From NCBI RefSeq assembly GCF_009733535.1, contig NZ_SMMI01000005.1, positions 124,001-188,000 of the forward strand: a DNA stretch of 64,000 nt, in the 5' to 3' direction. The notes under the pieces are model-generated. The model was not told where the DNA came from, did no database searches, and saw only the letters and a program-made list of their open reading frames with translations. This DNA comes from Sphingobacterium endophyticum. GTDB lineage: Bacteria; Bacteroidota; Bacteroidia; Sphingobacteriales; Sphingobacteriaceae. Every line of letters begins with the position of its first letter. Position 1 is the first letter of the stretch. This document shows, one piece after another, positions 47,466 to 55,501 of this stretch. A program made the position numbers and the translations under genes.

Positions 47466-47472
47466 CGAAAAA
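47452..47472 (+). repeat. Attachment-site-like direct repeat, left copy (3' end of tRNA-Lys)
   Basis: This 21-base segment of the tRNA 3' end and following A-run recurs at 48061-48081 with one mismatch; the inner 17 bases (47456-47472) are identical. tRNA 3' ends are the usual target of tyrosine recombinases, so this is the likely attL. Confidence 0.65.
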
Positions 47473-47501
47473 AAGCTTCACAGAAATGTGAGGCTTTTTT
47501 T
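47468..47501 (+). terminator. Terminator of tRNA-Lys
   Basis: A hairpin with GAAA loop (47483-47486) and 13-bp stem (AAAAAGC-TTCACA with TGTGAG-GCTTTTT, one G-U pair), followed by T-run. Its A-rich left flank is part of the repeat core. Confidence 0.85.
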
Positions 47502-47563
47502 GTGCCCGCGGAATTCGAATCCATTTTTCAAAATTTTGTATTTTTGATAAAAATGAAACTGTT

Positions 47564-47758
47564 ATGAAAACAGGCGATAGAGTTTTAATAGCTCCCCAAG
47601 TTACGGGAAGAGCAGATTGGACAGAAGCTACCGTTACTGAAGTTGAACAAAATCCCTATGTGGGAATTGTGATTACCGCAAAAGCTGATGATGGGGAGAT
47701 TTTCTTTGAAAAAAAAGATATGTTTAGACTTTTGGACAACGAAATATGTACGCAATAG
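47564..47758 (+). CDS. Small SH3-like protein upstream of vapD (possible VapX-type antitoxin)
   Basis: A 64-residue protein, MKTGDRVLIAPQVTG..., predicted to be a small beta-barrel (KOW/SH3-like): GDRVLIAP, TEATVTEVEQNPYVGIVITAKADDG, EIFFEKKDMF. Similar small proteins are common in Bacteroidota and some carry a transcriptional-regulator name without evidence. It overlaps the vapD-like gene by 13 bases, so the two are co-translated. In Haemophilus a small VapX lies in this position; an antitoxin role here rests only on this context. Confidence 0.7.
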   Translation: MKTGDRVLIAPQVTGRADWTEATVTEVEQNPYVGIVITAKADDGEIFFEKKDMFRLLDNEICTQ

Positions 47759-48024
47759 CTTTCGATGTGGGGATTTCGAATTTGAAAACGCATTATGGCG
47801 AACAGTGCCATAGTGCCTATTCTGAAGTCAAAAATATAATGGGCGATAATGATTTTTATTGGATACAAGGCAGTACATATATAACCGAGAAAAGTCTGAT
47901 TGCCGTAACGATGGCGATGAATGCCCTTAACAAAATCGATTGGTTCAAAAAATCTGTTCGTGATATTCGAACATTCAAAATTGAGGATTGGTCTGACTTT
48001 ACACCAATGTTTAAAGAAATTTAA
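47746..48024 (+). CDS. vapD: VapD-family endoribonuclease toxin (Cas2-like fold)
   Basis: A 92-residue protein. MYAIAFDVG at the start (aspartate 7 is the conserved Cas2-like active-site position), YWIQGSTYIT in the middle and DWFKKSVRDIRTFKIEDWSDFT at the end are the VapD hallmarks. VapD proteins are small single-strand ribonucleases that act as toxins or persistence factors; they are distantly related to Cas2. It lies between the two copies of the tRNA-Lys 3' end, downstream of the overlapping 64-residue gene. Confidence 0.88.
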   Translation: MYAIAFDVGISNLKTHYGEQCHSAYSEVKNIMGDNDFYWIQGSTYITEKSLIAVTMAMNALNKIDWFKKSVRDIRTFKIEDWSDFTPMFKEI

Positions 48025-48060
48025 TCGCCTCAAATCTTCCAATAAATAGTTTGTGTTTTG

Positions 48061-48081
48061 TCCGAGCGGGATCACGAAAAA
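48061..48081 (+). repeat. Attachment-site-like direct repeat, right copy
   Basis: A 21-base copy of the tRNA-Lys 3' end (one mismatch, 17 bases perfect at 48065-48081), 609 bases from the copy in the tRNA. The bases before it also show weak T-arm similarity (GTTTTGTCC versus GTTCGAATCC). It marks the probable right border of a 0.6 kb insertion. Confidence 0.65.
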
Positions 48082-48320
48082 GCAACTTATTAGGAGTTTC
48101 TTTTTTAGTAAGTAATTAGTAGATTATTGTGAGATCGAATTAAATGCATAGAATCCTAAAACAATTTTTCGAGTTTAGCAAAAAAATGTTTTCATCTTAA
48201 CTAAATAGGATACTGCAGCTTTTAAATTTCTTAGAAATGTCTTTTAGTTTTCTTGATTAATCTAATAATAACGAATGTTTGGGTTTTTCTCGACATAAAA
48301 GAATTCTCAGATAAAGAAAC

Positions 48321-48752
48321 CTAGGTTTGAGAGGTTTTCTTATATCCATAGACAATGGCCTGGTCTAAAACCTCTATAATTATATCACTTAGTTTTTTAA
48401 ACTTAATGCAATATCCGGTTAAGATGGCCTTTCCAATTGATTTTCCAAAGGTATTAATCAAATACAATTTATCCTCAAGCCCTAAAATATAGACAGATAT
48501 TCCAGAAGAATTTGAACTAATTCCTATTTGGAAAAGTTCTTTGGTCTTAGCACTAGTTAGATTACTTCTCTGCACACCATAGCCTATTTGAGGATTCGAA
48601 ACAATTTTCCCATTAACATCCTTACCATCCAGATACCATAATTTACATTCGGGGAGAATTCCTAATATACGTTGATGAAGGGATTGCATTTCAGTTCTCT
48701 TGAAACCTTCTAAGCTCCCAATATATTGTTCAATTTGCTCTTTTATATGCAT
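48321..48752 (-). CDS. DUF1801-like protein
   Basis: A 143-residue soluble protein: an amphipathic helix MHIKEQIEQYIGSLEGFKR, then LHQRILGILPECKLWYLDGKDVNGKIVSNPQIGYG and VYILGLEDKLYLINTFGKSIGKAILTGYCIKFKKL, the alpha/beta layout of DUF1801/YdhG-like proteins. The function is unknown. The ATG at 48752 is preferred over one six codons earlier. It lies just outside the tRNA mini-island, on the other strand. Confidence 0.75.
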   Translation of the reverse strand: MHIKEQIEQYIGSLEGFKRTEMQSLHQRILGILPECKLWYLDGKDVNGKIVSNPQIGYGVQRSNLTSAKTKELFQIGISSNSSGISVYILGLEDKLYLINTFGKSIGKAILTGYCIKFKKLSDIIIEVLDQAIVYGYKKTSQT

Positions 48753-48877
48753 AACTATATTTGTTAACATTAGAAAATGTGAACTATTTCTTTCCCTAAA
48801 TAAATTTCAAGTTACCAAGAATAAGTTGTTTTTGAATTTCCTTATGACAAGAAATGTAGGGGGTATTAAGCTTGGAC

Positions 48878-49158
48878 TTATATACGAATTTCCAATAACA
48901 CATGTATGGAGAACTTAAAAAGTACGAATGCCTTAGATGACTCATCAATTACAAATAATTTACCCTCATCAGGCTTCAAATATAAATCTGTAATGAATTT
49001 CTCCTCAGCATTTATTTTCTGTATAAGCTTATAGCAATTGAAGTAGGAATAATTTCAAAATGAAGTAGCCTAAATACAGTAGTATCAATAGTTTCTTGTT
49101 CCTCAAGATGTTCTATATTAACAAGGATGACCAAAATAAATAAAAAAATCTTTTTCAT
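48878..49158 (-). pseudogene. Broken small secreted protein gene
   Basis: On the minus strand from 49158 a signal-peptide-like start MKKIFLFILVILVN opens a 48-residue frame (stop at 49012). A second frame takes over around 49035-49050 and runs to a TAA at 48878 as ...KLIQKINAEEKFITDLYLKPDEG and KLFVIDESSKAFVLFKF. The second part has normal protein-like composition. Joined by a one-base shift they make a small secreted protein of about 93 residues. The family is not recognised. Confidence 0.45.
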
Positions 49159-49256
49159 AATTAGGGAATAAATTTATTAGACAATTCAAAGAAACGAAAT
49201 TGGAAGAACTAGTTGATTATAGGTAAATGCCAATAATGCCTCTTGGATCAGAAGTA

Positions 49257-49352
49257 CTATTTCTTTATAATCTTTTCAATCATAAAATATCCTAGAATCA
49301 AGAACATGAACGAGAACAATAATATGAGAATAAACTTATGTAAAGAATTCAT
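49257..49352 (-). CDS. Possible 31-residue membrane peptide
   Basis: The minus-strand ATG at 49352 opens a short frame, MNSLHKFILILLFSFMFLILG then YFMIEKIIKK, with a single hydrophobic helix and a basic end. This composition is like small type-I toxin or membrane-peptide genes, but the frame is short and lies in AT-rich, decaying DNA, so it may be chance. Confidence 0.25.
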   Translation of the reverse strand: MNSLHKFILILLFSFMFLILGYFMIEKIIKK

Positions 49353-49384
49353 CTGCCTTATACATCTGTCGAAAATTTTAAAAC

Positions 49385-50098
49385 CTAAAGATCTATGCCT
49401 AGTTCGGAAAGCATCTTTGTTCGATTATTCATAAAATATTTGGTCAATCTGTATTGTTCTGTATCTTCATAAGCGACCAGATTAATCCCTTCAGCGGAGA
49501 CTTGGTAGATGTCCGCATCGGGATAAGCCATTAATATAGGTGAATGGGTCGCGATAATAAATTGGGAAGACTTTTCCACTAATTGTCGGATACGGGTCAG
49601 CATATTCAATTGGCTGATAATAGATAGTGCAGATTCCGGTTCGTCAAAAATATAGAGGCCCTTTCCGTTCAGCCGATGATGCAAAAGGGCAAGAAAGCTC
49701 TCGCCATGCGAACGCTCGTGCAAAGAGCCTCCGTAAGAATCCTGAACAATATATTCGTCTACTGCCGTAGCAACGTTATAAAAACTTTCGGCACGCAGAA
49801 AAAAACCGTCTTTATTCCGATTTGCGGTACGTATCAGCTGGATGTCTTCGAACAACGCAGAATGGGAATCCTGTGTGGAAAAATTAAAATTACGGCTTCC
49901 TCCCTCCGGATTGAAACCTGCATTGATCGCAATAGCTTCCACTAAGGTAGATTTTCCGGATCCGTTTTCTCCGATAATAAAAGTTACTTCTTTGCGAAAC
50001 TTCAGCTCTTCCAGATTGATAATAGACGGAATATTATAGGGATATGATGTACGACCAACCAATGGTCTATTGTTTCGTATCTTGCTGATATATATCAT
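49385..50098 (-). CDS. AAA family ATPase (predicted ATPase, ABC-type head)
   Basis: A 237-residue stand-alone ATPase of the ABC/SMC fold: Walker A GENGSGKST (about 43-51), ABC-type signature SHGESF (about 130), Walker B GLYIFDEPESAL (about 145-156) and switch histidine in ATHSPI (about 183-188). It matches the small COG3910-type ATPases. No membrane partner or nuclease gene adjoins it, so the role is unknown; orphan ATPases like this are often part of defence or repair systems, but nothing here proves it. Confidence 0.88.
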   Translation of the reverse strand: MIYISKIRNNRPLVGRTSYPYNIPSIINLEELKFRKEVTFIIGENGSGKSTLVEAIAINAGFNPEGGSRNFNFSTQDSHSALFEDIQLIRTANRNKDGFFLRAESFYNVATAVDEYIVQDSYGGSLHERSHGESFLALLHHRLNGKGLYIFDEPESALSIISQLNMLTRIRQLVEKSSQFIIATHSPILMAYPDADIYQVSAEGINLVAYEDTEQYRLTKYFMNNRTKMLSELGIDL

Positions 50099-50261
50099 GT
50101 TTCATTTTAATTAAAATGTACGGAAACAGAAGTGGTTGGAAATTTAATAAATCGAACGATTCCTTTAAAAAATTTCTGTATATATTTCTAATAAATATAT
50201 CTTCAGTCTTACTCCTTCCATAATATTTGCCAATGAATTCAAATTAACCTCCCCGAAACAT

Positions 50262-50705
50262 CTATAGGTCATCAGCATGATCTCGTTCATTATAAGCTAA
50301 AAGCAACCCTCAGATCCCGATAACAAAATAGCTCAATACAAGCGGTTTAACACCACTGTCCATCAGATTGCTTATTATAGAGCCCAAAGCTGCACCAACT
50401 GAGAAAAATATCGTGCCATAGATTGAGGAAGCCATTCCTGCAACATTTCCTAAAGGTTCAAGTGCCAGTGCACTGCTATTAGGTTCAATACTCAGGTTAA
50501 TAGCCATCATCAATGTAACTGAAATGAAAAATAAGAGCATTGATGGAGGATCTCCAAAGCTTATTAAGACTAACATCAAGCATGCTGCTATGAGGGTATA
50601 AAAAATGAGCAAAAATTTTATTGTTCGTCTAGCTCCATATTTTGTTGCTAAGTACGAGTTGATAAAAGTTGATAAAGCCATAAAGAAACCCATGCTACCA
50701 AATAT
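50262..50705 (-). pseudogene. Bcr/CflA-type MFS transporter, C-terminal piece after an in-frame TGA
   Basis: The frame continues directly from the TGA at 50706-50708 as IFGSMGFFMALSTFINSYLA with the remaining membrane segments, TLMMAINLSIEPNSSALALEPLG and GMASSIYGTIFFSVGAALG, then meets another in-frame TGA at 50310-50312 and runs on as GLLLAYNERDHADDL to a TAG at 50262. An internal ATG at 50693 could restart translation, but a half transporter would not work. Confidence 0.75.
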
Positions 50706-51452
50706 TCATGGGAATAACGAAGGTTTGCCATAAATCCCGCCAATGATATGCTCCGAGCTAGACACATAAGAACTGAGTGCGGTAAAAAGCAGGGTAGTAA
50801 TTCCAGTATATCGAAGGAAAGTTCGATTCCGTAGAACTGAGCCTATCGATTTACCAATGCTGAAAAAATTCAGGGGTATTCTTTTAATCTTTGGCAAAGA
50901 TTCTTTTAGCCTTAGCGACCATAAAAAAACGATTACAGCAAATAAAGGAGGTGCTAAAAATACAGCTTGCCATGAAGCGATATGCAAAATTGCCGATCCT
51001 AAAAATGGAGCAATGACAGGCGTAAAGAGAAAAATGGTGAAAATAAGGGACATGATACGTGCCATTTCATTTCCTGCAAAGCGATCCCTTACACCAGCGA
51101 TAGTGGTCATAAAAACCGCTGAAGCTCCTACCCCGGCTATAAAGCGCGCAGCAAACATTAACGACAAACATGGGGCAAAAGCTGCAGCAATCCCGCCAAA
51201 TATATAAAGGGGGAAGCCAATTCGAAGAATAGGTAAGCGTCCAAAACGATCAGAGAGCACTCCAAAGACAATCTGAGAAATCTGGCCAAGGAAAAAGTAG
51301 GAGATGATTTTTGCAGTTTCCGTTGATTTAGGGTCAAGTCCAAAATCTTTTCTCAATTCACTGAATGCTGGAAGCATGATATCAATTCCTAAAGCGGTCA
51401 GCATCATTGTTGAAGCCGATAGCGCAATAAATTCTCCCTGTTTCATTTTCAT
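50706..51452 (-). pseudogene. Bcr/CflA-type MFS transporter, N-terminal piece before an in-frame TGA
   Basis: The 248-residue piece has about eight membrane segments and the MFS motif A region GVLSDRFGRLPILRIGFPLY, with the Bcr/CflA-type opening ALSASTMMLTALGIDIMLPAFSEL. These pumps export drugs by proton antiport. The frame stops at TGA (50706-50708) after KPSLFP, where family members continue with an aromatic residue; a TGG to TGA change is likely. The following frame is unchanged, so this is a nonsense mutation, not a frameshift. Confidence 0.8.
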
Positions 51453-51466
51453 AATAATCGATTATA

Positions 51467-52042
51467 TTATCGTGCTTTTCTCATCATGGGACGTAAGATG
51501 GGAGAGCTACCCGATTGAATCTCTCCGATAACTTCAAAACCATGACGTTCGTATAGTGAGATATTTTTAGGGTTTGATGATTCGAGGTAAGCCATTGATC
51601 CATCATGGTCAACTATCTTTAATGCTTCAATCATCAGTGCAGAACCCACTCCCATATTTTGATATGCCGGATCTACACCAATCATCGGCAAATACCAGTG
51701 TGGTTCCGAAGGACGGAATTTCTCCATCTGTTGAAAAATATTTGTCATATCCTGTTTTATCTCCTTGCATACATTTTCGTTAAACAACTTAGTTAATTCT
51801 TCCTCATCAGATCCCAGTCCAGGCGGTAGCCATAGGGCAATACCGGCGAAGCTTTCGGCCATATAAGCAGTACCCTTTTCGAATGCATTTCCACCAAATG
51901 CCATTCCGATGGAAGAAAAAATTTCCAGATATTTTTCAGCATTTGGCAGTGACCATCGCATCATGGGATCAATGCTAAAGGCAAGAGTCAAAGCGCTTAT
52001 AGCTCGCGCTTCATCCTTATGTTGGACAATTCTTATGTTCAT
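51467..52042 (-). CDS. GNAT-family N-acetyltransferase
   Basis: A 191-residue protein with a GNAT fold in the second half: HWYLPMIGVDPAYQNMGVGSALM carries the acetyl-CoA loop (Q/R-x-x-G-x-G/A form, QNMGVGSA about 133-140), followed by AYLESSNPKNISLYERHGFEV. The N-terminal half (about 1-90) has ALTLAFSIDPMMRWSLPNAEKYL, similar to small-molecule acetyltransferases. The substrate is not known. It lies 14 bases before the broken MFS gene in the same direction, so the two may have been one operon for drug resistance. Confidence 0.88.
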   Translation of the reverse strand: MNIRIVQHKDEARAISALTLAFSIDPMMRWSLPNAEKYLEIFSSIGMAFGGNAFEKGTAYMAESFAGIALWLPPGLGSDEEELTKLFNENVCKEIKQDMTNIFQQMEKFRPSEPHWYLPMIGVDPAYQNMGVGSALMIEALKIVDHDGSMAYLESSNPKNISLYERHGFEVIGEIQSGSSPILRPMMRKAR

Positions 52043-52081
52043 TTTTTTTATTTATTATCGCCTGCCTATACAGACGTTTTT

Positions 52082-52999
52082 TTATTGTTTATACCTTGGA
52101 TATGGGGTCCCCTTCCCTGTTTCACACAATAACCTCATGCTGCGAAGGAATAGTGCCCAATCAAAACTGCAGGACGCGACATGATCATTATAATTTTTCC
52201 ATCCTTGGTGATGAAAAATCAAGACGGTTCCTTTAACATGAGGTTCCAGTTCAAAAATCAGGCTGGTACCGATCCAATCTTCGTAAGCTTTCAGGCAACG
52301 CCACTTTACTAGCCTATATGGATGCAAGGCTTCCACCTGCATTTCCTTTGTATATTCGGGTTCGAAAGTGAACTTCAGCACGCTTCCTACTTCGTGCCTT
52401 GCCACAGTATTTGGTGTCCACCAGCCTGAAAGGCCTTCTTGTGTGGTAATGGCTTCATATACTTTTTCAACGGACTGATTAATAAGTAACCGATGATGAA
52501 TAGCCGGATAGTCATATCTATCTTCTGGAGTAACTGATGGCATTGTAGTTAAAGGATCCTCTTTATCCTTTGCTGTGGGATTTCCATTCCCGGTAACAAT
52601 AAGGCTCTTCAAACTGTCTTGTATATAATGGGTCCAAGCATTACCACAAACTTCATAACATTCCTGGGCAGGTACCAGTCCCTGGTGCGTAAAAACCAGC
52701 TTGGTATTATTATTTTCAGATATATCAAAAATAATCTTAGTCCCTTTCCATTCTGTTTTATTTTCAAAATAATGATTGGTTGCCTCTAGAATCAGCCACT
52801 CAATTCTCTGTTGGTTGAGTTCGGTAATCCTAATTTTTGTGGTAAGATATTTATCACGATAGATAAATACACTACCGGACTTGGTTGTATCGCCTTGAAT
52901 GTTTTCTGACCACCAGCCTCGAACATTATTGATGGCATCAAAAACCTGTTGTGCTGTAGCCCTCACTATAATCTTTGTTGTGAAATCTTGCTGTCTCAT
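52082..52999 (-). CDS. Two-domain SRPBCC (AHSA1-type) protein
   Basis: A 305-residue protein made of two START/AHSA1-like domains. The first (about 5-145) has TTKIIVRATAQQVFDAINNVRGWWSEN and KLVFTHQGLVPAQECYEVCGNAW; the second (about 165-300) has HHRLLINQSVEKVYEAITTQEGLSGWWTPN and TVLIFHHQGWKNYNDHVASCSFDW. The fold is a hydrophobic-ligand pocket, and single-domain versions often sit near AraC or ArsR regulators. The function is unknown. It is divergent from the AraC-type regulator gene, which may control it. Confidence 0.85.
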   Translation of the reverse strand: MRQQDFTTKIIVRATAQQVFDAINNVRGWWSENIQGDTTKSGSVFIYRDKYLTTKIRITELNQQRIEWLILEATNHYFENKTEWKGTKIIFDISENNNTKLVFTHQGLVPAQECYEVCGNAWTHYIQDSLKSLIVTGNGNPTAKDKEDPLTTMPSVTPEDRYDYPAIHHRLLINQSVEKVYEAITTQEGLSGWWTPNTVARHEVGSVLKFTFEPEYTKEMQVEALHPYRLVKWRCLKAYEDWIGTSLIFELEPHVKGTVLIFHHQGWKNYNDHVASCSFDWALFLRSMRLLCETGKGTPYPRYKQ

Positions 53000-53184
53000 A
53001 ATTCATCCTTTTATTCGATAAATATTGGGTATCTAACCATTTATTATATCAAAGATACAGACAGATAATATACTTAACAGGGTGCAAAATAGACTTTACG
53101 CTAGGTTGATTTAGACAACTAATAAAACTAACTTTACAATTAGAGGCAATTTTATTTCGAACCTGAATACTAAAAACGGAATAT

Positions 53185-54171
53185 ATGAAACATCTAACCC
53201 TATTAATACCCGATGTTCAGACAGGACCAAATACTGTGTCCTGTATTATTGGAGCCTACCATGCTTTTAGTGAAGCGAATAGTTACTTTAACAAGCTAGG
53301 GAAGCCATCGGTATTTAAAATAGAGTTGGTCGGAACATCAAATTCTTCGGAATTTGTAAACGGCTTGCTGACTATTAGACCGCAGTTCACTATTCAGTCG
53401 GTCCATAAAACTGACCTTATCATTATTCCGGCATTAAATGGTGAGTTTAAAATGGCTAAGCAACAAAATAAGTTATTGGCTGATTGGATTCGAGGACAAT
53501 ATAAAGTGGGTGCAGAAATCGCCAGCATGTGTACCGGTGCCTATCTTTTAGCGGCAACGGAATTACTAAATGGCAGGAGTTGTTCTATTCATTGGGATTC
53601 TGTTGAGCACTTTAGAAAGTTATTTCCTAAGGTGCATTTAAAGGTGGAAAAACTAATCACCGATGAGCATGGCATTTATACAAATGGAGGTGGATTTTCA
53701 TTTTTGAACCTGCTTATTTACCTAATCGAAAAGTATTATAATCGGGAAACTGCTATATATTGCTCAAAGGTACTTCAAATTGAGATTGATAGGCAATCGC
53801 AATCGGATTTTGTGATTTTCTCAGGACAGAAATCCCATGGGGATGATATCGTACATAAAGCTCAAGCGTATATGGAAAGCAACTTTTGCGAAAAAATATC
53901 AGTTGAAAAGCTTTCTAAAGAGCTCGCAATCGGTAGAAGGAACTTTGATCGTCGTTTTATAAGGGCTACGGGTAATACACCAGTGGAATACCTGCAAAGG
54001 TTAAAAATTGAATCTGCCAAAAAATCTCTAGAAACTACGCGCAAAACTGTTAGCGAGATTATGTATGAAGTGGGTTATTCGGACCTAAAAGCGTTTCGGG
54101 AGGTGTTCAGGAAAATTACTGGTATTTCACCTTTGGAGTATAAAAACAAATATAACAAGGAAACTAGCTAA
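53185..54171 (+). CDS. GlxA-type AraC-family transcriptional regulator (DJ-1/PfpI domain)
   Basis: A 328-residue regulator with an N-terminal DJ-1/PfpI-like domain (about 3-180; ASMCTGAYLLAATELLNGRSCSIHWDS holds the nucleophile-elbow cysteine) and a C-terminal AraC double helix-turn-helix (about 220-322; VEKLSKELAIGRRNFDRRFIRATGNTP and MYEVGYSDLKAFREVFRKITGISPLEY). In this family the first domain is usually a ligand sensor rather than an enzyme. It is divergent from the SRPBCC gene across 185 bases and may regulate it together with the acetyltransferase and transporter genes. Confidence 0.92.
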   Translation: MKHLTLLIPDVQTGPNTVSCIIGAYHAFSEANSYFNKLGKPSVFKIELVGTSNSSEFVNGLLTIRPQFTIQSVHKTDLIIIPALNGEFKMAKQQNKLLADWIRGQYKVGAEIASMCTGAYLLAATELLNGRSCSIHWDSVEHFRKLFPKVHLKVEKLITDEHGIYTNGGGFSFLNLLIYLIEKYYNRETAIYCSKVLQIEIDRQSQSDFVIFSGQKSHGDDIVHKAQAYMESNFCEKISVEKLSKELAIGRRNFDRRFIRATGNTPVEYLQRLKIESAKKSLETTRKTVSEIMYEVGYSDLKAFREVFRKITGISPLEYKNKYNKETS

Positions 54172-54396
54172 AGCCACAGAAAATAATCAATAGAAATAAC
54201 AGCAACACGGTACTAATTCGGCTCCTTACTAAATTCTATTCAGTGTCAATTGGTATATGAACCAAGGTTTTACCCATTGCCTTCAGGACATCAATCGATT
54301 AACCGGAGGATGAATTTTCCATCAGAAAAAAAAGTCCACTTTATTCACTGAGGTCCAGTAATACTTAATTTGTTTTTCAGGCAGATAGCAAAACCC

Positions 54397-55188
54397 CTAT
54401 CGCTTATTAAAAGCCTCTACCATCCTATATAGTTCAAGGACTCCATTTTCCTCGCTATTCTCAATACGGTCAATTCGTCCTCTTAGATCATAATCTATCC
54501 GGGTGTTCCCGATTTGGATAACCCTACCACGAAGATCATAATCGATACGCTTATCTCCTATTCTTTCAACTCTGCCTCGAAGATCATACTCGATACGCTG
54601 ATCGCCTATACGCTCTACACGTCCTCGTAGATCATATTCAATATCCTGATCACCTATTCTTTCCAAACGTCCACGAAGATCATATTCAACATCCTGATTA
54701 CCTATTCTTTCCACACGTCCGCGAAGATCATATTCGATATCCTGATCACCAACCTTAGAAATCCTATTTCTAAGATCATATTCAATTCTTTGATCACCCA
54801 CCTGAGTAATTCTTCCCCGAAGGTCATAATCTATCCTATGATCTCCGATTTGGCTCACACGGTCTCTTAAATCGTACATGATTCTTTGGTCACCAATCTG
54901 CGATAATCGACCTCGAAGATCATAGTCTAAGTGATCGTCCCCAATACGGCTAATGCGTCCAGATAGATCATACTCGACGCGATTATTACCAGCTATACTA
55001 GCTTGTCCAGCATATAATGGAAGTGTATTCACTAGATTTCCTTTTCCATCCAGCAGAATTTTAGAGTTTCCTCTCTGAAGTGTAATGACATTATTATTTA
55101 TGACATCGATAAGTTCTAAAGAGATTTTTTGCGCATGCAAGTAGGTCGAGAAAATGAAGAGTAGGAATGAAAAAATGAGAGATTTCAT
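54397..55188 (-). CDS. Secreted protein of eleven 16-residue YD-like repeats
   Basis: A 263-residue protein with a signal peptide (MKSLIFSFLLFIFSTYLHAQ). After a short beta region it consists of eleven tandem copies of a 16-residue unit, consensus R-I-x-Y-D-L-R-G-R-V-x-x-I-G-D-x, between about residues 70 and 245 without gaps. The YDLRGR core resembles the YDxxGR of RHS/YD repeats, but the period is shorter and strictly constant. A beta-solenoid is likely. The repeats of the middle copies are near-identical in DNA too. No function is known. The start at 55188 removes seven extra residues before the signal peptide. Confidence 0.8.
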   Translation of the reverse strand: MKSLIFSFLLFIFSTYLHAQKISLELIDVINNNVITLQRGNSKILLDGKGNLVNTLPLYAGQASIAGNNRVEYDLSGRISRIGDDHLDYDLRGRLSQIGDQRIMYDLRDRVSQIGDHRIDYDLRGRITQVGDQRIEYDLRNRISKVGDQDIEYDLRGRVERIGNQDVEYDLRGRLERIGDQDIEYDLRGRVERIGDQRIEYDLRGRVERIGDKRIDYDLRGRVIQIGNTRIDYDLRGRIDRIENSEENGVLELYRMVEAFNKR

Positions 55189-55342
55189 ATGCCGAAATAA
55201 GGTTAACAATTATCAATTTGACAATTGAAAACCGCCAACGTTTAATGCTGGAATTTCGAATATTGAAATTTATTTTCGACTTAACTTGAATTATTTAATC
55301 GAGTAAATTTCGATTTGATAAACTTTGAAGTGAACCAACTTA

Positions 55343-55465
55343 CTACATTATTTCTTTGTCAGAACGTAAGCTATAGAGTTGGTCTATATCATTTAAATCA
55401 GCCCATCTAAGCTTTAACCTTTCCGTTTCAAGTTCAGGAAATGTAGAGAAATTGACATCTAGCAT
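55343..55465 (-). pseudogene. Truncated GNAT acetyltransferase stub
   Basis: A 40-residue minus-strand frame, MLDVNFSTFPELETERLKLR then WADLNDIDQLYSLRSDKEIM, matches the N-terminus of RimJ/RimL-type acetyltransferases (ETERLxLR...D...LRSDxEIM). It stops at TAG just where the fold should continue, and nothing recognisable follows. It is a remnant. Confidence 0.65.
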
Positions 55466-55501
55466 ATTAGTTTTTTATATAAAAATTGGCTTTCCAATTG
55501 T

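Noticed and set aside
48061..48081. A second, truncated tRNA-Lys gene
   Set aside because: Only the 3' end is present, without anticodon or D arm; an attachment-site copy explains it better.
50262..51452. UGA read as tryptophan in the MFS gene
   Set aside because: ispD and the first DUF2851 piece end at TGA in normal positions and all other genes use TGG, so stop-codon reassignment is not supported.
54172..54396. Short minus-strand frame ending KAMGKTLVHIPIDTE after the AraC-type gene
   Set aside because: It is about 20 residues long with a stop just before it; too short to name a gene or remnant.
54397..55188. The 48-base repeats as a CRISPR or minisatellite
   Set aside because: The repeats are in frame, encode a constant 16-residue unit after a signal peptide and have no unique spacers.
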